From contig SGPM01000077.1 of the NCBI GenBank assembly GCA_004802725.1, positions 27,632 through 91,631 of the forward strand: 64,000 nt of DNA, written 5' to 3'. Each line of letters starts with the position of its first letter. The first letter of the stretch is position 1. The DNA comes from Antrodiella citrinella (Eukaryota; Basidiomycota; Agaricomycetes; Polyporales; Steccherinaceae). The notes beneath the pieces were generated by a model. That model made no database searches. It was not told the DNA's origin and worked only from the letters and a program-made list of their open reading frames with translations. Of the stretch, positions 25,301 to 36,424 are shown in pieces. The position numbers were made by a program, and so were the translations under genes.

Positions 25301-26910
25301 TGGATAAAGGATGAATCGTCGGCTATACTTGACGACGAATATAACGATAATGTACGTCGTTCCTAAGGACTAATTCATTATGCATCGCTAATATTCCTTG
25401 TGCAGGTTGTTCCTTTCTACTGCGAATGTCTTACACAGCTTCGAACTATCAACCACGATGCGGGTACTCTCCGCGACCTTGAATCCTTCTTATGCTCTGC
25501 TTTCAACCATGTGCCCTCTCCCGCGCTTGCTCCCATGGCCTGCTTAGAATTCTGGAAAGCTATCAGGTCGGATTACTCCTTGGACAACGACGATTGCCCG
25601 GAACGTCTACAAATGTATTTGCAAACAACGCAGGATGTTTGTGGAGACACCGTTCCATTGTTTGATGTGGAGCCGGATTCACAAGACGTGGAAGAGTCAT
25701 ATGTGAGTCTTTTCATCCTTTATCTTGAGAATATTGGCCACTGACATGAAGACCCACAGAATACCGTCCCCGACTCTCAGCCAGGTTCACCATCTGTCGG
25801 AGACTTGTCTGACTTCCCAGACGATTTTGACCACGAAGACGTACCTCAAAGGGGTGGCGACACATCCTCTCAGGCTTTCTGGCGTAATAGCAGCCACTCG
25901 GCTAACGCGGGGGCTAAGAGTGGTCAAAGACATTTACGCCACTCCTCAGTATCTTCTGAAAGAATTTTCGATAAGAGCAGCTCCCCCGTTCGTCGCGAGG
26001 TCGCTCTCCCTCCTTCTGCTCCCTCCATGCCCCCTATCCCCGACTTGGAAGCGCCCAGTTCTCCTGTTGTTGGTACGTGTCAAAATCCTTACGACGAATT
26101 CTGAGCTCATTTTTTACATCATGCAGCACGACTGCCGTTCACTAAACGTACACGGGAGGAGGAGGAAGACGACCCAGTGCTACCATCCGGCGTTTCCCGG
26201 TCGTCATCATCGGAGCTTTCTCCGTTTGCATATCGCTCAGCTAAACGCGCCAGGAAGTCGCCTTCAGGTGGAGACGAAAGTGGGAGCGTTTCTGCTCGTG
26301 AATGTAGTCCAGAATTCCCTCCTCCAGGCGATCCGAATATCGTGGGGCCCAAGAAAGAGCCTTCTTTGAGTCCTGAGATATCGCTTCCTCACGAGCTGTC
26401 CCGCGCCGGTCGGAATGGGACGCAGTCGGACGACGATTATGAGTCTTGGGATAGGGCGTTGACTTCGCCTGAACTGAGGCGCGTGCAGAAGGAGCTTAGT
26501 ATTCGTCAAAGCGATACGGAGGATGAAGAGGAGGTGGATGAGAGTACACACATGCAACACCTTGGTACGCTGCCGGTGTCTTTCTACACTTCCTTCATCA
26601 CTGACTCTCGACGGTAGATCCTAGCGCATCATCCTCCCGAGGCAGTCGGCCCACCAACGATCGCTCGCAGTCCGCACCGGTGCCTCATACATCCCCGCGT
26701 CCGTCCAAACAGCGCGCCCAAACGACACCAGCGCTGCCGCGATCGTCTACCCATCTCCAGAATGTACTTGACGAGCTGTACAAGACCGTACGAGGATCCG
26801 ACGAGGAGCTACCAACAGCTGAGATTTTAGGTGCACAACGATTGCTCCATGAGATGAATATGTATTTGAACGACAAATTGATGAAGAAGTACGAATCGGA
26901 GGGCGAGTAA
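22382..26910 (+). CDS. RIF1: Rif1-like (Rap1-interacting factor 1 N-terminal domain) protein, 1346 aa
   Basis: Ten exons with GT-AG introns of 51-59 bp; internal junctions at 22856/22908, 23155/23211, 24266/24319, 24815/24869, 25006/25066, 25351/25406, 25702/25760, 26072/26127 and 26564/26618. The sum is exactly 1347 codons. Residues up to about 1000 form a helical-repeat region. Stretches typical of fungal Rif1_N include LHDLAQAYSTFSGRIK, LRRDICRALKDPF, LPTPNADRTFSLALWSL, TVRLAAAHALGGFVIAL and ANTWFWRCIVWSL. The C-terminal 350 residues are disordered, acidic and Ser-rich with basic patches (KRTREEEEDD, AYRSAKRARKSP). A short helix-forming end (HLQNVLDELYKTVRGSDEE) closes it. Rif1 controls replication timing, telomere length and end repair. 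The family call is from recalled pattern, not a search. The start is uncertain because homologues carry a longer N-terminus. Confidence 0.68.
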
Positions 26911-27392
26911 GACAGATCATCTTTGTTGTTGTGTCGTAATGTATATGTCGAGGTCGATGTAGAGTAAATGACGATGTTGAAAGAGTTTTACGAAAGGACA
27001 GTACATACAGCGCGCGTCCGAAAACGGGCCCGGGCTAAACATAGCATTCGCGCCTTCGACTACGACCACCACCAACGTTGACAACGATGATCCCCAAACG
27101 CTGCCATCATAAATGCTATGCTTCTCTCCGGTCTCATTGTTGTATCACGCGGTAATCTTTGCGATATTCGAGGTCAATGATCTTCGGGCGATGCGAAAAC
27201 CCCACTCACGTGGAGTTGCTCCCGCTATTATAAAAGGCGCAGCTTCGCACCTCGAAATGGTTTCCTTGTCACTCTGCGAGGACCCACCCGGTATCCATTC
27301 TCTTCCTCTTCTTTTCTTCTTTCTACCCTCCTTTGGGTCCTTTTTCTTCTGCGCAGTGCGCATGCTAGCTGTTCACTTACATTCCTTTCGCC
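26911..27392. other. Intergenic region with protease promoter
   Basis: 480 bases between genes read in the same direction. It holds the TATA box listed separately and a CT-rich stretch (27298-27350) just before the protease start. Confidence 0.5.
27229..27235 (+). promoter_or_regulatory. TATA box of the aspartic protease
   Basis: TATAAAA followed by GGCGC, 158 bases before the ATG at 27393, then a CT-rich initiator-type stretch common near fungal transcription starts. Confidence 0.6.
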
Positions 27393-29461
27393 ATGTTCAG
27401 CTGGTCTTTCCTCCTTGTTTTGTTTGTGTGCTTTTCAATTGCTTTCGCTCTTCCAGTCCCCGTCTCACGAAGTTTGCAACGAAAGAGTTACGAACTACCT
27501 ATTCATAGGGCTGGTGATGTGAGGCAGGATATTCAGCGGAGGGGTGATATCACTGGAAGCGCTGGGCTCGGGGACGTATCGGACTTGTGAGTTTGTATTC
27601 ACCTAAAGTGCACCTGTATCGCTCATTGCATTTTAATTCACAGGCTGTACTATGTTTCAGTGCAGCTCGGTAACTCTACGACCTCGTTAGTTCTTGGTAT
27701 GTGTCCGATTATTCTGTTCGGATGTTACTGTGCTGATACGTGAGTGTATAGACACGGGATCTAGCGATCTGTGGGTGATGTCAGACAAATGCACCACAGA
27801 TACGTGCAAATCATCCACATCAACGCCATACAACTCCGAGTCTGCACGCTTGACAGGTGCAGATGTAGATATGACCTATGGTGACTCCAAGACTGGTACC
27901 CATGCATCTGGTCCCGTCGTCCTGGACAGTGTATCAGTTGCAGGTCTTCAGATGGATGATCAGCCTTTCGCTGCCGTTAACGATACTGATAACTCTGCTG
28001 TACAAAACGGCGGTGCCGGACTTTTTGGTCTTGGATTCCCTAGTCAGAGGTACGTGCGCACCATTATTCGTCATATCCTGTTTCCCAATCTTGTTTCATC
28101 AGTGTGGTGCAAGGAGCTGTTGTCAACAAGAAGGTAAGCACTCTCCCTGTTCTCCTTGTGCGTTTAGATATTGACATATCGCGCAGTACGACACACCCAT
28201 GACGACGGATGCATTTGTCGCCGACACCGCTACCGATGGCCCTTTGCTATCACGTATGGCAATGTCTGGGCAACTTGAACAGCCAATGTTTGCGGTATGC
28301 TGCAGTTCGCCTTCTATTGAGCTGTCGTTTCTAACGTCTTTCATAGATTGCTATGCAGAGGGATACTATCGATGTCGGAGGCAATGAAGGAGCTCTCACA
28401 ATCGGTCGTCTTCCCGAAGGCGTCGACAATTCTAGCATCACATGGGTCCCTGTCCGCTTGTATGATTCAGAGGACGGTGGTCAGAATGCACCCGCATTCG
28501 CTCCAGATGAGGTCTATCCATTGTAAGTGCTACAGTGATTCGAAACCGGGTGTGAATGCAATGATCCTGACCTTCTCAGGCGCTGGGAGGTTCCCTTAGA
28601 TGCAGTGTATCTAGACGGACAGAAACTCCCAGACACCAATCTGACTGGGGAAGGTATTAAGTCGAAGAGTTTATCTGCGCTTATTGATTCTGTACGTTGT
28701 CGGAACATTCTTATTGTACTTCTGTCTTACACAGCACAGGGCAACTCTCTTATCAGAGGGCCAGACGACGTAGTCAACGACGTTTTCAAGACCATCTCAT
28801 CTCAATTCGCAGCAGACCCTACGTCTCAACCTATCTACCCTTGTGTGACCCCTCACACGTTGGCATATCAGATCGGTGGGAAGATATTCCCGGTAGACCC
28901 CCGCGACTTCGCTACCCCAGAGAACCAGGCAGACGCAACCAACTGCTCTGCTCAGAACCTTGTTTCCACAGATGCTCCCAGCCAAGCTTCGCTGTACAGC
29001 TGGAGCCTCGGAGCTCCGTTCTTCAGGTCGAACATTGTGGTTTTCTACTTCGGTAACCTCACCCACCCGTCTGTTGATCCTCCACGTATCGGATTCTTGA
29101 GCACCGTTCCAGCCAATGCTGATGTTCTTCTGACGCAAGCTGTCCAGAAAGCGCAGGAAAACCAAGGTCACTTCTCGAGTAAGTCATATTATACTCCCCC
29201 AGAGGGTACCGTAGCTCAAGTCGCTCCATAGCTAAGATCGATGTCGCTCCTTCTGCAACGACCACGGTCCACGTCGCCGCCACAAGCATGTCCATTCCAC
29301 CACCAGCACCCACCGAAGTGGATGCACGATTGGTAAATGGATTGATTCCGGACACGAAAGCAACGAACACAGCGTCCGCGGTACGCTTCACCCCACTCGC
29401 TGGCCTCTCAATTTTTGTTCTGGCATCTACGCTATCTGTTGTCTTTTATCTAGTTTTTTGA
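27393..29461 (+). CDS. Pepsin-type (A1) aspartic protease, membrane anchored, 546 aa
   Basis: Nine exons (27393-27586, 27644-27696, 27752-28049, 28103-28133, 28187-28294, 28347-28522, 28580-28691, 28740-29178, 29232-29461), 546 aa with phases consistent. Signal peptide MFSWSFLLVLFVCFSIAFA. A propeptide ends near a dibasic RR (QDIQRRGD). The first catalytic site is DTGSS (Asp83) and the flap is MTYGDS. The second site is ALIDSGNS (Asp323), split by an intron right after Ser, with Asn where Thr or Ser is usual. The C-terminus is a Thr/Pro/Ala-rich stalk followed by a hydrophobic segment (LAGLSIFVLASTLSVVFYL) ending at the stop. This suggests a GPI anchor or a simple membrane tail, as in yapsin-like and basidiomycete surface proteases. 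Likely acts at the cell surface or wall. Exon 4 is only 31 bases. Confidence 0.9.
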
Positions 29462-29633
29462 ATCATATCGGATGCTTCATTCAGACGAGGGATGTGTATC
29501 AAGGCAGGAGTAAATTTACGTCTCTCGTTGAATCAGCTGCGGAGCTGCAACAGGTACTACTCACGAGGTTGTTGTACGAATACTGTGAGCATTTGTTAGG
29601 ACTTGGAACGAAGAGTAAAAAGAACGTATCATC

Positions 29634-29720
29634 TGGACGATAAGGGGATTGAACCCTTGGCCTCATGCATTTTCACATTTAACGTGCAAAGCAGGCGCGC
29701 TACCACTGTGCTAAACGCCC
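29634..29720 (-). tRNA. tRNA-Ala (anticodon TGC) with 15-bp intron
   Basis: Read on the minus strand: acceptor GGGCGTT pairs with ATCGTCC and the discriminator base is A. The A box is TAGCACAGTGG and the B box GGTTCAATCCC; the T arm AAGGG/CCCTT is perfect. The loop TTTGCA puts anticodon TGC at 29688-29686. A 15-base intron (29684-29670) follows position 37, and the anticodon stem resumes with GCATG. Three stem mismatches exist (T-T in the acceptor, A-C in the D arm, C-T in the anticodon stem), so a weakened or pseudo-tRNA is possible. Intact A and B boxes and the canonical intron place favour a working gene. The CCA end is not encoded, as normal in eukaryotes. Confidence 0.75.
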
Positions 29721-30191
29721 ATATAATCCACATCTACGGTGCTCTATATGATCTCAGAACTACTCAAAATGTATGTGTATTTCTCCATCGAGGCACCATC
29801 ACCGGCCATCACAATTCGTGACAAACAACGACGCGGTCAAAACTCAGGAGAACTCAGAAAACATTCAGAACCTCGGTATGTTGATAACTATTCGAGCCAA
29901 TGGTCGCAATATCTGTCAGAGTGCTCAAAGTGCGTGATATATTTCGTGATTGCACAACATACTTACGTTCTGACAGTTCGAAACGCATTAGATTTTGACG
30001 ATACCTGTTTATCCGCAGCGTCAGTCTCCGCAGCGCGCAGTCCCATTCATACTTGGCAAGCGATCTGCGCAACTGTGCATTGTGATGGCAGCTCATGCTC
30101 GACTGATACGCGCCGTTCAGAAAGCGACATAAATCCTGCAGATTCCTCCATATTGGGAGTTGTGTAACTCTTCAATACTTCAGTGCGCAAC

Positions 30192-31835
30192 ATGGCCTCC
30201 TATACTTCCGTCAGGACTCACAGTCCTACAGCTCCTGCTCCTTCTTACACAGACTCGGAGAAAGGTCTAGAGTCACCACTTGTCGTCGGTGTCCCAAGCT
30301 ACGAGTCGATTCACACTGCTACGCTGGCTCCGCAGGCCACTAGGAGGTCCGGCCGCAGGGTCTGGACCCGTGCAGGACACTTCCTCGTCTTCACCGTCTT
30401 CTTCTTATTCATTGCTCCCACCTTGTATCGCAGTGTCAAGTTCTTCGTTGTAAGTGCATTGCGATATTAGCTGTCTACTTAAATTTGACCACCTTAGTGT
30501 TTCTAGTCCAAGACAAACATTATGGACGGCTTCTCAGGAGGTCGCAGTTCTCACCCCGAGTGCGTAGAAGATGCCCTTTGGGCCAACCATGATGAGGAGC
30601 TCGACCATAACCACGGTCCTCACGACTTCCGTCATCTCGTCAAGACCTCTTTCGACCTTCCCTTAGACTCCGATCTCCTGTATCTCCTCGCTCGCGGCTC
30701 GTTGTCTCATGGAGCCATCGAGATCACGGACGACGGTAACAGCGGAGACGACAAGGTCGTCGTTGACGTCTCGTTCTTGTATGTCCACGACGTGGCCTTC
30801 GAGAGGGTTGAAGTGTGTCGCCTACAGCGTGATAATAACAAGAACGGTGTTGGCATCTTTGTAAGCCGTTCATTCTCTCTTCATTGTCTATGTTGATCCT
30901 GACCACTCTTCCAGTCGCCGAACCGTCTTCCTCCGCATCANCACCGTGACGAGTACAGGTCACAATTCTCTGTCGTTGTTCACCTTCCCAGCGGTGCCGG
31001 AAACCCTCACTTGTACGAAGCTTTCCAGACCGACATGCCCATCTTTGTCCATCACGTTGGAGACCTCGACCAAAGCGCGACTTTCCGTACCATTGATCTC
31101 AAGACGTCNAACGCGCCCATTGTCATCCAGGTGAGTNATAANTCAATGATATCATATCCCCTCTTACTAAATTTTNAATTCTAGTCTTTGACTGTCNAGG
31201 ATGGATCTCTGAAGACATCTAACAGCGCAATCGAAGGAAAGATCGCTTCCTCCAGCCACCTCGAACTCCACTCGTCCAATGGACCCCTCAAGACTGAAAT
31301 CACGTTGACGAACAAGGACGGCGCGAACGCGTCGAAGCTGGTCTTGGTCACCTCAAACAGGTACATCACATNAGCATCTATAATTTATACTGCACTTTTG
31401 CTAATTGACCTTATTTGCAGCGTCATCCGGTCCAGNATATCGCTGATCAGCCTCACGGAAGACTTCACCGGTGGCTCCTTCGATGTTGTCGCTAAGACAT
31501 CCAACAGCCCCATCGACATNGTCTATGCCACCACTCCCGTCAACTCCACCCTCAAGTTCGACGCCCACAGCTCGAACTCTCCTGTTCGCGCCACCTTGCA
31601 CAAGGCCTATGAAGGGTCCTTCTCGTTGGCTACCAGCAACTGGTTCAAGCCCTCCGTTCAATACGATGACGGTGCAGAGGACCCCTCGGGTGAAGACCGC
31701 AGGCGTACGTTGGAGACGGTTTNTATCGGCAAGGGGAGCTACAACGGATATGTCTATTGGGGTTCGGATGAGAGGAAGAACGTTGGATCGGTGAAGCTTT
31801 CTACTTCTAACGCACTCGCGCAGTTGACTCTTTAA
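30192..31835 (+). CDS. Type II membrane protein with repetitive beta-rich ectodomain (DUF4097-like), 472 aa
   Basis: Five exons (30192-30449, 30507-30860, 30915-31130, 31185-31360, 31421-31835) giving 472 aa. A cytosolic N-terminus of about 60 residues has basic residues (RRSGRRVWTRAGH) next to one membrane helix (FLVFTVFFLFIAPTLYRSV). The rest should be outside the cell or in the lumen. The second half repeats the pattern K(T/L)SN(A/S)PI, HSSN(G/S)P and STSNA about every 25-30 residues. This is the pattern of the parallel beta-solenoid in DUF4097-type adhesin-like domains (LKTSNAPIVIQ, LKTSNSAIEGK, AKTSNSPID, LSTSNALAQ). No catalytic residues are seen. Four codons in this model contain N bases in addition to N bases in its introns. 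Function is unknown; a wall- or membrane-associated surface role is inference. Confidence 0.72.
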
Positions 31836-32164
31836 AGTGCGGAACTTTCGATAAGTATGTCTTTGGTTTGTGGAGAATGATCTTGATTGCATGTACTCAA
31901 NTTTTCTTATGGGAGTTTCGCGAATAAGTGCATATTTNTCGCTGTACATTAGTTTGTGGATCTTCCCAGTTTGACGTTCAATGTTATTCACTGGTAGTGC
32001 CCTTGTTCTTGGTATGATGTGCACCTCATAACAGAAGCAAAAAGATAGCGCGCGCCTAGTAACTTTGCGGTCAACCGTCATGTCAACTTTGATTCGACTN
32101 CGACACCATACTTTAGCATGCACCCAAGCNGCTTGAGATACCGCACAGCTCGTTTCGCCTTCCC
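31836..32164. other. Intergenic region with ambiguous bases
   Basis: 329 bases between two plus-strand genes, with single N bases at 31901, 31938, 32100 and 32130. No feature seen. Confidence 0.5.
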
Positions 32165-33582
32165 ATGATACCATATCAACGCTCTCCCAAAGCCATAAGA
32201 TGTCTTTCATCTGTACGGAAAGACAACAAGACCGTGACANCACAACGTCTGTTACGAACACCAACTCAATCTTCTGGGGAAACGCTTGCACATACCTTTG
32301 TAGCTAGGACATTGCAAACGACACTTGGACCCTGCTCTCGGTTAATCAAGTGGTTTCACCGAACGAATGGCTCTCCTGGTCTTTTGTGCGGTTTCTGGTC
32401 TCTGAACCCAAGTTCGGAAGCACCCACTCCATTATTAGCCCTCGTCGCCTTGATTGGGCTGCCACTTACTCTCTGGTTGTATAAGGTATGTTTCTCAAGG
32501 TTTGCAACCATGTGAGGTTGTAAGCAGACTGACGGAGGGTGATTGTACAGTGCCTTGTTATGGTCTTGTTGCAGCGGAAGATTATCTACATGGGTGACGA
32601 GGTTTCTCCACAGAAGTTCATCTTCCGAAGAGCTGACACTATTCGGACTAGGTTACGTGCCAACTGATGCACGAACGCAGGAGCTGACACCAAGAATAGT
32701 GCCCAAAGGCATGGCATGCGAGGAGATCGCGATCCCTGGCGATGGGAGAGTGAAGCTCCACGGAATCAATGTTTCTCGTCTGTCTCAGACGTCTATCGAG
32801 GAGAAGCCGCCACAAACTGTACTTGTATACATGCAAGGTGATATTTCTTATCGAAGCCTGGTTCTATAGTCTACTAACCGTTCGATCCAGGGAACGCGGG
32901 TAACCCGCTCATGCGACTCCCCATCTTTGAAAGACTCCTTATGGGACCTCCGATCCCCAGTCCCTCCGAGATCAAACCACTCGATCTATTCATCCTCGCA
33001 GTGGCACCCCGCTCATACTGGAAGTCTTCTCGTCGCACACCAACACAACCCGGGATCACATCCGATTACCGCCGCATCCTCACCTACGCCTCCCGTCGCT
33101 TCCCCACTTCTAACATCGTGCTGTACGGGCATTCGCTCGGTGGCGCAGTGTGCGTGTGTCTCATTGCAGAGCTTCGCGCAGAAGAATTCCCGAACGTACG
33201 AGGACTTGTCTTGGAGAACCCATTTGTGTCGATCCCGGGGATGGTCAAGGCGTTGTATACGCAGCGGTGGCTGCCTTATCATCATCTCGGAGCTTTCGCC
33301 TTCGATAAGTGGGATGCTCTCGCTGCCACTCAGCAGGCGAGTCCAGACTCGCTCCTTCGGAAACTCTCTCCAACCTTGATGCTTCTGCTCAGCAAGGACG
33401 ACGAGCTGGTCCCAAACACCATGGGAGAGTCTCTGTTCGACGCGAGTGGCGGTTTGTGCACGTCGGAAGCACATGTACGTCGGAAAGTCGTGCTACGCAA
33501 CGCGTTGCACGAGAACGCCTGGAAAGAGAGGAAGTGGTTGACGGAGATGCGACGGTACATCCAAGAGGTTGGGAAGTGGTAG
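32165..33582 (+). CDS. Alpha/beta hydrolase, BEM46/ABHD13-like, about 413 aa
   Basis: Four exons: 32165-32485, 32551-32593 (43 bases), 32652-32837 and 32891-33582. An N-terminal membrane helix (LLALVALIGLPLTLWLY) leads to QRKIIYMG and then YVPTDAR, the family's typical pre-domain segment, split by the second intron. VLVYMQGNAGN forms the oxyanion strand. The nucleophile elbow is YGHSLGG (Ser about 265). The acid is in LLLSKDDELVP and the His in NALHENAW. BEM46-like proteins are membrane-anchored serine hydrolases of the ER or plasma membrane, linked in fungi to polarity and auxin-like metabolism, with unknown substrate. The start is the weak point: the first exon upstream of residue 60 has no clear homology and contains an N base, so the true ATG may lie elsewhere. 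Confidence 0.78.
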
Positions 33583-34574
33583 CCGTCATAATATACCGTC
33601 AAGTTACCGGGTGGCACGTTGAAGACCGGAGGCAGGATGGACGCCGTTCGGCTGGCTTATGCGCACTGTGCAGCGATCAACGTTCATTTTTTATGATTCC
33701 TCTTGCCAGGTGCGCACCGCACGGGTCGTGCCATGCAGAAACAGGTCGCAAACATCGCCAGCGACGCTCAGAGTTGCGCCAGATCATCCTACGAGGAAGA
33801 GCTATACATGCTATCGTATAGCTTGCCTATTTCGAGACTGTTTCCAAGTGATGCGAGCCCTGATTTCCGAAGCGTACTAACAACGGCGACGCAGGCTCAG
33901 GAGCGAGCGCTGTGCGTATGTTGTGCATGCGTTTCTGGCAAGGAGATGTCAAAGATGTGAGCGCCGAGAACTCACCACCAAAGACCGTTTCTGTTCAGTC
34001 CTTGTCGGTTCTGCAGAACCGTCACTGAAGTCGAAACTCCCTGAATTTGGCTGGCGTTGAGTATAAAGATTGCATTGTGGCTGGCCAAAAAGCAGCGACG
34101 CGGGGCGCGTTCGGGACAGCGCTCTGCGTCGGGCGTCGGTCTGTACCTGCAGGGATCTCGATCCAGATCATCGGGTCCTTCCGTCGCATCCTCTACGAAA
34201 ATCAGACCCTCCGTCCTCCCTGGTATCGCCGGAAATCACACAATCGAAACAGCGGATATGTTGTGCGTCGCTCCGCTGCAGGTTCAGTGTCTGGGCTATG
34301 GAGGACACGCTCACGGAGACCAACAGATAACCCATGAAGATCGACATCAAAGGCGCAAATTCGTCTTCATAAGATAACAAGACCGAGATCGCCATGCCGC
34401 CGTAAGTAACATAGGCTTTGATCAGATCCTGCAGGGACAGGCATCCTCGGAGTCGTCTCGACCGGGTACAATCGAGTTTTGGAGGCCGAGTTTTGCCAAC
34501 TTAAATACTCGCTTAGAGCCGAGGCTGTCCCTCTCAACATTGTACCACCACCTCCATCCCCGGGCAGAACAATA
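33583..34574. other. Intergenic region before RTA1-like gene
   Basis: 990 bases. Several overlapping frames of 80-106 codons on the plus strand and one of 75 on the minus strand, none with a domain. No gene called. Confidence 0.5.
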
Positions 34575-35848
34575 ATGGGTTATCGTGCCTCGTCGGTATC
34601 ATCGATGTCGAGGACCGCGCTTTCTGTCGTTACGTGGACACTCGTTGTACTCTCATTTGCGCCCAGCGCACTCGCGCGCGGCCCTTCGAACCCGTCCGTA
34701 AACCCGTTCACGGATCCCAAGGACGACAACTCCAACCCTCTGCGGTACATCGCGTCTGACACGCTCACCGCGATTGCGTTCAGTGCGTTCTTTTTCATGT
34801 TCGAGGTCGACGTGTGTCTGAAGGAGTTTGTGGGGAACAGGTCTGGTGATGATCGTCGCGCTCACGCAGAGTGTCCTAACATGGCGCATCGGAGGTCGCT
34901 ACATGCTCTCCATGGTCATCGCCTGCTACAGTACGCCATTCCCTCCCCCCCTCCTTCCAATGCTTATCCTCTCTCCACCTGTAACAGCATTCGCCGTGGG
35001 CCTGGGCATCCGGTTCGGCCTGCACGTCACCCCAGACTCCAAGGGCACTTACATCGCCGAATACCTCTTCGTCGTGCTCTCCCCCTGCGGCTTCATCGCC
35101 GCGAACTACGTCCTCCTCGGCCGGATATCCCAGTGGATGGGCGGGCACGACCATCTGTGGATCACGCCGCGCAGGATCACGGTGGTGTTTGTCACGTCGG
35201 ACGTCGTGACGTTCTTGGTCCAGGTGAGCTTCGACGATGTGGCGGAGAGAGGCAATGTATCTGACTACGCGTAGGCTGCTGGAGGCGCGACGTCATCGGC
35301 AGACGACCCTGAGACAGCTCTGACAGGCTCACACGTACGTCTTCCCTTTGGCGGTGTCTGTCTTACTCATTGGAATGCACAGATCTTCCTCGCAGGCCTC
35401 GCGCTCCAACTCGTCTCCTTCGTCACCTTCTCCATCCTCTACGTCCGCTTCCTCTTCCGCATGTGGAAGCACGAGCCAGAGCAGTGGACGCGGGATAGCC
35501 ACCTCCCATGGTACAGAGACTGGCGCAGTCTCGCCGGGGCGATGGTCGTCAGCTGTATCGGTATCCTCGTGCGTACACCTTCCATCTCGTTACCATCCGC
35601 TCATGTATGTATGGTTGCAGATCCGTTCCGTATACCGCACGATCGAACTCTCCCAGGGCTTCCTCGGCAAACTCGCCACAACCGAAGCCTTCTTCTACGG
35701 CCTCGACACACTCCCGCTCTTCATCGCCATCATCGTCTACATCCCCTTCTGGCCTTCCAGGTACATCCCTGAGGTCGTGCGGAGTAAGGACGCGGAGACG
35801 GAAGAGAGGGAGAGCAAGAGTGCGGATACGGCCGTTGAGGAGGCATAG
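34575..35848 (+). CDS. RTA1-family membrane protein (lipid-translocating exporter type), 335 aa
   Basis: Six exons (34575-34782, 34841-34930, 34988-35223, 35275-35334, 35383-35568, 35621-35848), 335 aa. About seven hydrophobic helices. Family-typical stretches are NPLRYIASDTLTAIAF, GGRYMLSMVIACY, YIAEYLFVVLSPCGFIAANY, LLGRISQWMG, FVTSDVVTFLVQAAGG and SVYRTIELSQGF. The last is the RTA1 signature before the final helices. The N-terminus has a Ser-rich start and a possible signal or first helix ending in ALARG, and the C-terminus is acidic and cytosolic. RTA1/RSB1 proteins span the plasma membrane and confer resistance to 7-aminocholesterol or export long-chain bases in yeast. The substrate here is unknown. 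Confidence 0.88.
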
Positions 35849-36424
35849 GTGGTGTTGTGTTTATGATCTCTATCGTTTTCGGTTTTCGGTTTGGATGGAC
35901 GATACAATATTAGCTATGTGCATACCTTTGAACGAAGATATCGTAATATAGATATATCATTCTTGCAATCCCGAGCGACGATACCATACCTTACTCTGTA
36001 CAGTACTGTACCTCCCGTGTAGACGAGATGGATGCATATATGCGTATCCACGCCACCAGAATCAGGGTCGGGATAATCAATGTCCAGTTGAATGCAACGA
36101 AGTAAATACAAGAAATAATCTATGTGACAGTGTATGTATAGGGATGCAAGTCTATAGATGCCCGATATACGAAACAAACAACACAGATGCCCGCGAAGAG
36201 GAGTGAGTGTGGGGTACAGGGGGGATAGAGAGAGGGAATACAGCAAATGGGACTACGGTATCGTACAATAAATAGCATGGGGGTGAGTGGAATACGATAA
36301 TACGGGGTGGATGGTACAAACAAACAAAACTGAAGAGTGTCTTAGTCGTGAGGTGTCGTGTCGTTATGAACGAGATCGAGAAGAAGAGTACAGTGATAGA
36401 TAAATGAGAGGAGATGCGATACGG
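35849..36424. other. Convergent 3' intergenic region
   Basis: 576 bases between the 3' ends of the RTA1-like gene (plus) and the secreted-protein gene (minus). AT-richer, with TATATA/TGTATG runs likely to be 3' untranslated and polyadenylation sequence. No gene. Confidence 0.5.

Noticed and set aside
34168..34440. Minus-strand exon-like piece (hydrophobic, with GTGAGC and CTGCAG splice-like sites)
   Set aside because: The implied 39-base intron is very short, no upstream exon with a start fits, and it would overlap the RTA1-like promoter. Not enough to call a gene.
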